Source: UBA10324 sp038326325
Lineage (GTDB): Bacteria > Bacteroidota > Bacteroidia > Chitinophagales > UBA10324
Direction: 5' to 3'
Assembly (NCBI GenBank): GCA_038326325.1
Contig: JBBQJW010000008.1
Span: 88,523-152,522 of the forward strand
Length of the DNA stretch: 64,000 nt
Positions 7,717 to 14,385 of the stretch are shown here, one piece after another. Position 1 is the first letter of the stretch, and every line of letters begins with the position of its first letter. The notes beneath the pieces are model-generated. The model was not told where the DNA came from and did no database searches. It was given only the letters and a program-made list of their open reading frames with translations. Position numbers and translations under genes: made by a program.

Positions 7717-8148
7717 ATGCTTTTTAATTCAGAAAAAAAACGAAAGATTATTTTAGTAGATGATGATTCTGTTTGCCATCAGATTTGCAAAATGGTTTTA
7801 AGACGAACCTTGCCATATGTTGAGTTTAAAGTATTTGACAATAGCTTAGATGCTCTGGAATGGATTAATGACTATGAAGATAAATGATTAGGTAATGAAA
7901 TTTTTATTTTGCTACTTGATTTAAACATGTCCATTATGAATGGCTGGTGATTCTTAGACCATTTTGAAAAATTAACTAAAGAAGTAAAGCTAAATTTTGG
8001 AATCTATATTCTTACTTACTCCATTGATGATGCAGATATAAAAAAGGCCGGGCAATATTCAACAGGAAAACACTTTTATATAAAAGTGCTCAATACTAAA
8101 ATTATCAATAGCATATTTTTAAATGAGACAGGTGGAGCCGTTGAATAA
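7717..8148 (+). pseudogene. Response-regulator receiver pseudogene (two in-frame TGA codons)
   Basis: Reading from the ATG at 7717 gives a receiver-domain N-terminus (KRKIILVDDDSVCHQICKMVLRR) that stops at TGA 7885-7887. The same frame then continues with LGNEIFILLLDLNMSIMNGW, contains the phospho-acceptor-type LDLNM motif, and hits a second TGA at 7948-7950. It then runs on (FLDHFEKLTKE...YILTYSIDDADI...) to TAA 8146-8148. The family normally reads MNGWEFL at the second TGA, so this is a single-domain receiver broken by two nonsense changes. No frameshift is needed. Other genes in the window use TGA as a normal stop, which argues against recoding. Confidence 0.85.
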
Positions 8149-8378
8149 TACCGCCGAATAGTCGATTGTTTTAGCACTTACTGAATGTAAGTTCAATGCT
8201 AGTAAAAAAACGGGAGGGTAATTATTTTCCTCCAATGAATCATTAGGTGTTTTGTCATTATGAAACCCGATACTTCCGACTGATTAAATAGTTGCAATAC
8301 ATAATAAATGTCAGGTATGATATTTAAAAAGGATCAATTTTATCAATTGAATTCAGCTAAAAGTGTGATAACAGAAAG
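8149..8378. other. Intergenic stretch after the receiver pseudogene
   Basis: About 230 AT-rich bases before the csbD promoter. A GGGAGGGTAATTATTTTCCTCC inverted repeat around 8213-8234 may form a small hairpin. Nothing else is recognised. Confidence 0.4.
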
Positions 8379-8443
8379 TGTGAATTTTGCAACTTAATTC
8401 TAAAGTTGTGTAACGGATGACTGTATCATACTGTTCACATTTG
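8379..8443 (+). promoter_or_regulatory. Stress-regulon promoter of the first csbD gene
   Basis: TGTGA-N6-CAACT (8379-8394) carries one change (TGCAAC) in the first core. The second TGTAACG is at 8409, exactly 21 bp on, and CACATTTG is at 8436-8443. A predicted RNA start near 8450 rules out the ATG at 8417 as the csbD start. Confidence 0.76.
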
Positions 8444-8503
8444 CATTGTAATAATTGTGTTACACCCACTCGGCGGAAAGCTGAAAAACAAAATTCAACA
8501 ACA

Positions 8504-8707
8504 ATGACAAATTTCATAAGCAAGCAGATTCCCTTTTTTAAAGTGTACTGGGCGGAACAAAAAAGTAAACTCAAAAAGCAATTCGGCATTCTCACTTATG
8601 CTGATTTGCATTTCGAAGAAGGTAAGAAAGACGAAATGCTCAACCGAGTAAAAATAAAACTGGGAAAAACAAATGAGGAGTTCGCAACCATTATTGCTTG
8701 CCTTTAA
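8504..8707 (+). CDS. CsbD-family stress protein (divergent)
   Basis: The 67-residue protein matches the CsbD pattern: an N-terminal helix with W.EQKSKLKKQFGILTYADLHFEEGKKDEMLNRVKIKLGKTNEEF. CsbD is a small general-stress protein under sigma-B control in Bacillus, with no known biochemical role. This copy is longer at its N-terminus (MTNFISKQIPFFKVY) and more divergent than the second copy at 13464. The start is chosen after the promoter. The following small genes are on the same strand at short spacing. Confidence 0.85.
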   Translation: MTNFISKQIPFFKVYWAEQKSKLKKQFGILTYADLHFEEGKKDEMLNRVKIKLGKTNEEFATIIACL

Positions 8708-8739
8708 TTAATTTAATAAAATTCTTTAAATGAAAATTC

Positions 8740-8919
8740 ATGAAAACAATTAAAACCCTCAGCGCGTGTATGCTATTAGTAATATTTCTGATTAATTGTT
8801 CATCGTGTGTCGTGGCTTTAAAAACTAATAACGGTCAACACAGAGGATGGAGTCACGCACCGGGTCCTTCGCATCACATGGAGCATCATGAACATTCCGA
8901 ACATAAGCATTCTAAATAA
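8740..8919 (+). CDS. Small His-rich lipoprotein-like protein
   Basis: A 59-residue product with a hydrophobic N-terminal signal (about residues 8-20, CMLLVIFLINCSSC) and Cys residues that could be lipidated. A short tail rich in histidine follows (SHAPGPSHHMEHHEHSEHKHSK). It is probably exported and could bind metal ions; that is inference from composition. It lies 32 bp after csbD and 17 bp before the next gene, which suggests one operon. Confidence 0.72.
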   Translation: MKTIKTLSACMLLVIFLINCSSCVVALKTNNGQHRGWSHAPGPSHHMEHHEHSEHKHSK

Positions 8920-8936
8920 TTGAATTAAAATCGACC

Positions 8937-9344
8937 ATGAGAACTGTTACACTTAAAGAATTGGCAGGAATTACCTTTATGATTATCTGTTTTGCAATAA
9001 CAGTTTCTTCCCCTTCTAAATACAAATCGGATGCGGATGAACGAGAATTAAACTCCTCAAACATTGTTAAATCAGCGGCGCAGGTTTTTCAGAATTGGAT
9101 AGTTAATCCAACAACTATAACAAATACTAAGGAGAGTACTGTTGAATGGACAGATGACGAGATATTAATTCTATTTAGTGTGGCTAGTGCAGATAGAAGT
9201 TTGTTCGAGAGTAGTAACTTGAAAAAAAATGAAACCTTCACTTATGCTTCCGATGAAGTTGAAGTTTATAAATACTACAGTAGCTATCATCACGATATAA
9301 AAGGGAAAATAATTTTTCAATCAGGAAGTGCTACTTCATTGTAG
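8937..9344 (+). CDS. Hypothetical secreted protein
   Basis: The 135-residue protein has an N-terminal hydrophobic segment (about residues 8-25, LAGITFMIICFAITVSSPS) that looks like an uncleaved or weak signal peptide. A soluble region follows with no recognisable motif, apart from an acidic stretch (TVEWTDDEILILFSVASADRSLF). I do not recognise a family. It is the last gene of the csbD operon. Confidence 0.6.
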   Translation: MRTVTLKELAGITFMIICFAITVSSPSKYKSDADERELNSSNIVKSAAQVFQNWIVNPTTITNTKESTVEWTDDEILILFSVASADRSLFESSNLKKNETFTYASDEVEVYKYYSSYHHDIKGKIIFQSGSATSL

Positions 9345-9435
9345 GAAATACTGAATGCTTTAGTTCCTAATTAATTATTACTTGAAAATTTAAGACAATG
9401 ATTTGTCGAAAAATTTTGAGCATTTCGCAATTATT

Positions 9436-9454
9436 CTGGAAAAATAATTTCCAG
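9436..9454. terminator. Hairpin between the csbD operon and the next gene
   Basis: CTGGAAA pairs with TTTCCAG around a 5-base loop. It lies about 90 bp after the hypothetical gene. There is no long T run, so termination is only possible. Confidence 0.35.
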
Positions 9455-9529
9455 AGAAAATTTCCAAAACCAAATCTTTTGTAACTGTTAAAGCATAAAA
9501 AAATCAACTAAAAACAAAAACTAAATACA

Positions 9530-9913
9530 ATGAAAATGTTGAAAAAACTAGGAATCTGGATGGATCATTCAAACGCTCACTTAGTAGAATTTACAACTGA
9601 TCTAATTGAGGAAAATGTAATCGCCTCAAAATTTACGCATCAGGAAAGATCGGAGAGCTTAGAGAAGGGCGAACACAAAATGCACAATAAGGAACAGCAC
9701 CAGCAAGCTGAATATTATAAAAAATTAGGGGACACAATTAAAAATTACGACGAGGTAATACTCTTCGGACCAACAGACGCGAAATCAGAATTGCTGAATG
9801 TTTTAAGAGAAGACCATCGCTTCGAAAAAATAAAAATTGCTGTGCAGCAAGCCGATAAAATGACAGAACATCAACAGCACGACTTTGTCAATAAATATTT
9901 TTCATTGCATTGA
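9530..9913 (+). CDS. Conserved hypothetical protein, eRF1/host-factor-like fold possible
   Basis: The 127-residue cytoplasmic protein begins KLGIWMDHSNAHLVEFTTD, has a His/Gln-rich middle (EKGEHKMHNKEQHQQAEYYKKLGDTI) and ends with an alpha/beta segment (YDEVILFGPTDAKSELLNVLREDHRF). The IWMDHS..A start and the FGP..AK element recall small bacterial proteins loosely related to the eRF1/Pelota domain, but that link is weak. A single TGTAAC half-site at 9480 lies upstream, without the full promoter motif. Function is unknown. Confidence 0.7.
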   Translation: MKMLKKLGIWMDHSNAHLVEFTTDLIEENVIASKFTHQERSESLEKGEHKMHNKEQHQQAEYYKKLGDTIKNYDEVILFGPTDAKSELLNVLREDHRFEKIKIAVQQADKMTEHQQHDFVNKYFSLH

Positions 9914-9931
9914 TTTAATGATTTTTAAATG

Positions 9932-9996
9932 TATAAATGATGTAACATTTATGCAGAGATGTGTAACACTTAAGTATATAAAGGAAGTCACCTTTG
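9932..9996 (+). promoter_or_regulatory. Stress-regulon promoter of doxX
   Basis: TATAA-N6-TAACA (9932-9947; the left half is degenerate), a second TGTAACAC at 9962 (21 bp after the first at 9941), and CACCTTTG at 9989-9996. The doxX start is 47 bp further on. Confidence 0.78.
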
Positions 9997-10043
9997 ATAA
10001 GAAATAATTCAGTTCAGATTACTCAAAACAAAACCCAATTGTT

Positions 10044-10553
10044 ATGACACTTCAAAAAAAACTTGACGCATACAGCGAAACACACTACTCGCCCTGGATG
10101 AGTATGCTAAGAATTGCGACCGGATTAATTATCTGGATAAAAGGTTATCTGTTCATTGTGGATTCTTCTAGTCTCATTGATATTCTGAAAAACTATTTCG
10201 GTACTGGAAGCGTGGCACTTGCGATGACAATTGCCGGCATTCATTTGTTAGCAGGATTTTTTATTATGGCAGGATTGCTTACCAGATTTTTTTCCGCTTT
10301 AATGATCCCGATTCTTGCAGCAGCTTTGTTTTATGTCAACACCCGTTTCATTGGAGTAAATATGTTAGATATTTATTTGTCAGCGCTGGTATTGCTTCTG
10401 CTCATTTTCAATTTCGTGATGGGTTCCGGAAAATTTTCGGTTTACTACTATATGATTCATAGTCGCAAGTCGCGCGAAACCGACGAAGCACATCATGCTT
10501 TTAAAGGCGAGCCAATCACTCATCCATTAGACAAAGAAGGAAATATAATTTAA
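10044..10553 (+). CDS. DoxX family membrane protein
   Basis: The 169-residue protein has four hydrophobic segments (about 22-40, 58-78, 85-105 and 112-134). It shows the DoxX-type pattern: an R.A.GLI.W.KG start, GIHLLAGFFIMAGLLTRF in the second segment, and a conserved loop after segment three. DoxX proteins are inner-membrane proteins, and some are linked to redox and thiol stress. Here the gene stands alone behind a stress-regulon promoter. The hydrophilic tail (residues 137-169) is cytoplasmic or periplasmic. Confidence 0.85.
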   Translation: MTLQKKLDAYSETHYSPWMSMLRIATGLIIWIKGYLFIVDSSSLIDILKNYFGTGSVALAMTIAGIHLLAGFFIMAGLLTRFFSALMIPILAAALFYVNTRFIGVNMLDIYLSALVLLLLIFNFVMGSGKFSVYYYMIHSRKSRETDEAHHAFKGEPITHPLDKEGNII

Positions 10554-10718
10554 AATTATTTTACAAAGAGCAGTTGGTTAAATAAAACTTAAAACTAAAC
10601 GCTTACAGCTATTTATATATGCAGCTCCACTCGCAAGAGGGCGCAGTAATGTTTTATTATAGCTTAATTATTGCAACTCTTTTTAAAGTAAAATGTTTAT
10701 TAATTTAAATAAATCTTA

Positions 10719-11780
10719 ATGCCATTTGTAGCTGCTATTTCTAAAATTGATTTCCCGGATAAGGTCGAACAGGAAGAAGTAAAAAAATATGCGAAAGATT
10801 TTTTCGCTCCGTCGTTTCCAACTGTAGAGCGAATGCTTAGCGCATTTGATAACACCGAAATAAAAACACGAAATTTTTGCAAGCCACTCAGCTTTTACGA
10901 AACACTAAAGGGTTTCGAAATGAGCAATAAGGAATTCGTAAAATGCGCGCTCGAATTTTCGGTGCAGGCGATTGAAGAATGTATCGATTCGGCAAAAATT
11001 AAAAAGGAAGAAATCACTGACATCATTTTCGTTTCGTCAACAGGTTTAGCTACACCGAGTCTAGATGCGCTCATCATTAATAAGATGCGGTTGAATGAAA
11101 ACATTCATCGCACTTCGATTTTCGGATTGGGATGCGCTGGAGGAGTTTCAGGTTTTGCAAAGGCGAATGCATTCGCAAAAGCGAATGCGGATGCAATTGT
11201 TTTAGTTGTAACAGTTGAGTTGTGTTCGCTCACTTTTCTTCGAAACGATTTCAGCAAAAGCAATTTCATTGCATCGAGTTTATTTTCTGATGGAGTGGCG
11301 GCGTGCATTATTAAAGGTGATACTTACAAAACGGAGGAAAGCAGAATAAATTTTATCGGCTCTCAAAGCAAACTGTATTACAACTCGCTCGATATAATGG
11401 GGTGGGATTTTCTCGATACAGGTTTTAAGGTCATTTTCTCGCAAGACATACCAACTATCATTAATAAAAATATTCGAACTGATGTACTCACCTTTTTAGC
11501 AAAACACAATTTGGATTTAAGCGACATTAAAAATTTCATTTTTCACCCAGGCGGAAAAAAAGTGTTACAGGCATATACCGCCGCTCTGGAAACTAAAGGT
11601 GAATTTTTGAAATACACGCGCGAAGTCATGAACAACTACGGCAATATGAGCAGTGTAACAGTTTTATATGTACTTGAAAAATTCATACGCGAGGGATTTC
11701 AGAATGGATATGGCTTAATGGTGGCGCTCGGTCCCGGTTTCTCAAACGAAATGGTTTTACTTAAAATGAACAACGATTGA
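10719..11780 (+). CDS. Type III polyketide synthase
   Basis: The 353-residue protein has the chalcone/stilbene-synthase fold signatures and the full catalytic triad: Cys139 in FGLGCAGG, His276 in FHPGGKKVL, and Asn309 in NYGNMSS. The C-terminal GYGLMVALGPGFSNE is also typical. Such enzymes extend a fatty acyl-CoA with malonyl-CoA to make alkylpyrones or alkylresorcinols, which act as membrane phenolic lipids. The isoprenylcysteine-type methyltransferase gene 4 bp downstream is the usual partner. The segment FAKANAFAKANA reflects an 18-bp tandem duplication (11154-11189), but total length is normal. No stress-regulon box was found upstream. Confidence 0.93.
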   Translation: MPFVAAISKIDFPDKVEQEEVKKYAKDFFAPSFPTVERMLSAFDNTEIKTRNFCKPLSFYETLKGFEMSNKEFVKCALEFSVQAIEECIDSAKIKKEEITDIIFVSSTGLATPSLDALIINKMRLNENIHRTSIFGLGCAGGVSGFAKANAFAKANADAIVLVVTVELCSLTFLRNDFSKSNFIASSLFSDGVAACIIKGDTYKTEESRINFIGSQSKLYYNSLDIMGWDFLDTGFKVIFSQDIPTIINKNIRTDVLTFLAKHNLDLSDIKNFIFHPGGKKVLQAYTAALETKGEFLKYTREVMNNYGNMSSVTVLYVLEKFIREGFQNGYGLMVALGPGFSNEMVLLKMNND

Positions 11781-11784
11781 TTCT

Positions 11785-12285
11785 ATGGCTTTCATTCTTT
11801 TTATCGCGTTTCTCATTTCAATTCGATTGATTGAATTATTTGTTGCCAAGCGAAACGAGAAATGGTTAATACAAAATGGCGCGGTTGAATTCGGGAAAGA
11901 ACATTATCCTTTTATAGTAGCGCTCCATGTTTTTTTTATTGCATCATTAATCACTGAATTATTTCTAAAAGGTGTAACAGCACCAAATTTATTTTTGCTG
12001 ATTACCTGGATAATTCTTATCATTCTAAAGATATATGTAATTTCTTCTCTTGGAAAATACTGGAACACAAAAATATTCCGCATCCCCGGTTCACCATCAG
12101 TGCGCAGCGGACTTTACAATTATATCAAACATCCAAACTATATTATTGTCGTTACCGAAATCATGGTTATTCCCCTCATATTCAAACTATATATCACAGC
12201 TACTTTGTTTTCTGTGCTCAACGCCATTATGCTTCGCATTCGCATCACCGAAGAAAACAAAGTATGGAACAATCCTGATTTGTAA
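11785..12285 (+). CDS. ICMT-family methyltransferase partner of the type III PKS
   Basis: A 166-residue membrane protein with four or more hydrophobic segments. It carries the isoprenylcysteine carboxyl methyltransferase signature: GKYWNTKIFRIPG, then GLYNYIKHPNYI (the conserved R/K-H-P-N-Y SAM-binding element), then a closing RIRITEE. Bacterial members paired with type III PKS genes O-methylate alkylpyrones or resorcinols. Spacing of 4 bp shows co-transcription with the PKS gene. Confidence 0.88.
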   Translation: MAFILFIAFLISIRLIELFVAKRNEKWLIQNGAVEFGKEHYPFIVALHVFFIASLITELFLKGVTAPNLFLLITWIILIILKIYVISSLGKYWNTKIFRIPGSPSVRSGLYNYIKHPNYIIVVTEIMVIPLIFKLYITATLFSVLNAIMLRIRITEENKVWNNPDL

Positions 12286-12347
12286 ACTGTAACACTCATC
12301 TTGAAGAGATTTAAGTTTGATTTTTCACCTTTCACTTTATGCAAACC

Positions 12348-12412
12348 TGTGAATTCTGTAACTTATTTTTAAAGTTATGTAATGTTTCATATTGATTGTA
12401 CATGCTCCTTTG
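12348..12412 (+). promoter_or_regulatory. Stress-regulon promoter of the DUF3494 gene
   Basis: TGTGA-N6-TAACT (12348-12363), a second TGTAAT at 12378 (21 bp after the first; last base changed), and CTCCTTTG at 12405-12412. It is the weakest second site of the set, but all spacings are exact. The ATG is 58 bp downstream of the box. Confidence 0.72.
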
Positions 12413-12469
12413 CAGAGTAATAATTCTGTTACACCTGGCCCGCAGTTAACGGGAGACAAAGTCAATAAA

Positions 12470-13261
12470 ATGAAAAACAAGTCCATTAATTTTTTGGTTT
12501 CAGGCGCGCTACTCTTCATGGCGATTATTTCGAGTTGTCAAAAAAATCAGATTATTCCCGCTGAAGATTTAACTGGAAATTCACCAATGAGTCGCCAGCA
12601 ATCGCATGCAGGTCCGGCAGCAGTTTACCTTGGAACATCGAGTCAGTTTGCAATTTTATCAAAGTCAGGAATTACAAATGTGTACCCATCGTCTGTTACA
12701 GGTAATGTTGGAACAAGTCCAATTTCAGGAGCTGCGATTCATGTTGTATGTTCTGAAGTTGTCGGTTCAATTTATTCAGTGAATGCAGCGGGTCCGCTTC
12801 CATGCAGAATTACGAATCCAACCTTGCTTACTGCTGCAGTTGGTTTTATGCAAACTGCTTATAACGATGCGGCCGGGAGAACAAATCCAAATTTCCTGAA
12901 CCTCGGTGCAGGAAATATCGGAGGCACAACGCTCATTCCTGGTTTGTATAAATGGACAACGGGTGTAATTATTCCTTCGAATGTTACACTATCAGGGGGA
13001 CCTAATGCTGTTTGGATTTTTCAGGTATCAGGTACTTTGATTATGAGTTCTGGAGTTCATATTTTCCTAAGTGGCGGAGCACAGGCAAAAAATATTTACT
13101 GGCAAACAACCGGCGCTGTTACACTTGGAACCACAAGTCATTTCGAAGGAACTATTTTAGGTCACACTGGCATTAATTTACAAACGGGAGCTTCAATAAA
13201 CGGAAGATTGCTTGCGCAAACTGCTGTTACACTTCAAATGAATACTGTAGTTAAACCATAA
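12470..13261 (+). CDS. DUF3494 (ice-binding-like) lipoprotein
   Basis: The 263-residue protein has a lipoprotein signal (ALLFMAIISSC, Cys near 23). A single DUF3494 domain follows from about residue 50: YLGTSSQFAILSKSGITNVYPSSVTGNVGTSP at its start, LIPGLYKWTTGVIIPSNVTLSGGPNAVWIFQVSGTL in the middle, and SHFEGTILGHTGINLQTGASINGRLLAQTAVTLQ at the end. The family has a beta-helix fold and includes ice-binding and adhesin-like proteins; which applies here cannot be told. The start is placed after the promoter, and the longer frame from 12392 is rejected. A terminator follows. Confidence 0.9.
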   Translation: MKNKSINFLVSGALLFMAIISSCQKNQIIPAEDLTGNSPMSRQQSHAGPAAVYLGTSSQFAILSKSGITNVYPSSVTGNVGTSPISGAAIHVVCSEVVGSIYSVNAAGPLPCRITNPTLLTAAVGFMQTAYNDAAGRTNPNFLNLGAGNIGGTTLIPGLYKWTTGVIIPSNVTLSGGPNAVWIFQVSGTLIMSSGVHIFLSGGAQAKNIYWQTTGAVTLGTTSHFEGTILGHTGINLQTGASINGRLLAQTAVTLQMNTVVKP

Positions 13262-13285
13262 TTTATTCAAGATTTAAAAAATTGG

Positions 13286-13316
13286 AAGCCGCTTCAATTA
13301 TGAAGCGGTTTTTTTT
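13286..13316 (+). terminator. Rho-independent terminator after the DUF3494 gene
   Basis: CCGCTTCA pairs with TGAAGCGG around ATTA, followed by a run of eight T. Confidence 0.88.
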
Positions 13317-13361
13317 ATGTGTAAAATGATTTTGCATTCAAATTTTGGAATTTTAAGAATG

Positions 13362-13426
13362 TGTGAATAATGTAACTTATTTCTGAAGTTTTGTAACAGT
13401 TAAAGTTGTGTATTCAATCACCTTTG
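13362..13426 (+). promoter_or_regulatory. Stress-regulon promoter of the second csbD gene
   Basis: TGTGA-N6-TAACT (13362-13377), a second TGTAACAG at 13392 (21 bp after the first at 13371), and CACCTTTG at 13419-13426. The ATG follows at 13464. The box and spacing are identical to those of the doxX promoter. Confidence 0.8.
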
Positions 13427-13463
13427 TTGCATAACAATAAGTTAAAAAGTAAAAATAAAATAA

Positions 13464-13649
13464 ATGAACACTACAGAATTAAAAGGGAACTGGGACGAAC
13501 AGAAAGGAAAACTCAAACAAAAATTTGCGAGCTTGACTGACAATGATTTGCTTTTTGCGGAAGGCAAAAAGGAAGAGATAATGGGAAAACTTCAAATTAA
13601 ATTGGGTAAGTCGAAAGAGGAGTTAGAAAAAATAATTTCGTCGCTTTAA
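13464..13649 (+). CDS. CsbD-family stress protein (canonical)
   Basis: The 61-residue protein is a textbook CsbD: NTTELKGNWDEQKGKLKQKFASLTDNDLLFAEGKKEEIMGKLQIKLGKSKEELEKII. It is closer to the family consensus than the copy at 8504. It lies directly behind a stress-regulon promoter. The next gene starts 148 bp later on the same strand with no clear terminator between them, so read-through is possible. Confidence 0.93.
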   Translation: MNTTELKGNWDEQKGKLKQKFASLTDNDLLFAEGKKEEIMGKLQIKLGKSKEELEKIISSL

Positions 13650-13797
13650 TTATTTTATAAATTTTCTTCATTCCTTTTTAATAAATTAAATTGAAAACTG
13701 CGGTAATTAGGCTGATGGGTTTTTGCTGTCAGAATTCTTTATCTGTTTTTCTTCTTAAATAAAAATCAAATTTTTAAATTTAAACCCAATTAAACCA

Positions 13798-14214
13798 ATG
13801 AAATTAATTTCCGGAATCTGCGCGATGAGTGTTTTGTTTTTGTTTACCGCCTGTAACAGTGCCGACAAAGATGCACGCTCTGACAAAGACAGTATTTATG
13901 TTGCAGACTCGATTAGGCACGACAACGAAGAATTTGCAAGACATGTGAATCAGGAAAAGCAAGATGCAAAGGCAAATCTTGATAAAGTCATCAAGGATAT
14001 TGATGTGCAGATTGATAAAATGGATAAAGAATCTAAAGTGGCGAATACAAAAAGGAAGGCGGAAATAGCTGAGCAAAAAACAAAACTCGAAAAGAGTCGA
14101 GCTGATTTGCAAAAAGATTTTAACGACTTAGATAAAACAATGGACAATAACTGGAAAGATTTCAAACATGCGGTTGATGAATCTGTTGATAGTGTGCAAA
14201 CTTGGTTGAAATAA
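13798..14214 (+). CDS. Coiled-coil lipoprotein
   Basis: The 138-residue protein has a lipoprotein signal (MSVLFLFTAC, Cys19). An almost entirely helical, charged region follows (about residues 30-135, with heptads through NLDKVIKDIDVQIDKMDKESK and QKTKLEKSRADLQKDFNDLDKTM). It is probably anchored in the outer or inner membrane facing the periplasm. I recognise no specific family. A terminator lies 30 bp after the stop. Confidence 0.78.
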   Translation: MKLISGICAMSVLFLFTACNSADKDARSDKDSIYVADSIRHDNEEFARHVNQEKQDAKANLDKVIKDIDVQIDKMDKESKVANTKRKAEIAEQKTKLEKSRADLQKDFNDLDKTMDNNWKDFKHAVDESVDSVQTWLK

Positions 14215-14239
14215 ATTTAAAGAGAAAGGTCAAAGGTGA

Positions 14240-14278
14240 AAAACCCTCTTCGATTTCTCCGAGAGGGGTTTTTATTTT
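14240..14278 (+). terminator. Rho-independent terminator after the coiled-coil lipoprotein gene
   Basis: AACCCTCT pairs with AGAGGGGTT around a 12-base loop and is followed by TTTATTTTT. Confidence 0.8.
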
Positions 14279-14385
14279 TGAACAAGTTACATTTTTTAAG
14301 AAGCACCTTAAATATTAAAATGAAAATTTTATTTTGTACTAAGGGTTTCTTTTAAATTCCAAATAGAGTTCTATTAATTATATTT

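Noticed and set aside
7885..7950. TGA recoded as Trp in the receiver gene
   Set aside because: TGA is an ordinary stop in many intact genes here (for example the ATGA and GTGA overlaps), and the family has Glu, not Trp, at the second site.
8353..8595. 80-codon frame on the minus strand across the csbD promoter
   Set aside because: It covers a promoter and the csbD start and has no family features.
9459..9485. Ninth stress promoter in front of the gene at 9530
   Set aside because: Only one TGTAAC (9480) is present; the partner 21 bp upstream and the -7 box are missing.
13405..13435. Sigma-54 promoter (CAC-N5-TTGCA) in front of the second csbD gene
   Set aside because: The -24 GG is absent, and the sister promoters lack the TTGCA part while keeping CAnnTTTG. 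The Bacteroidota -7 box explains all eight.
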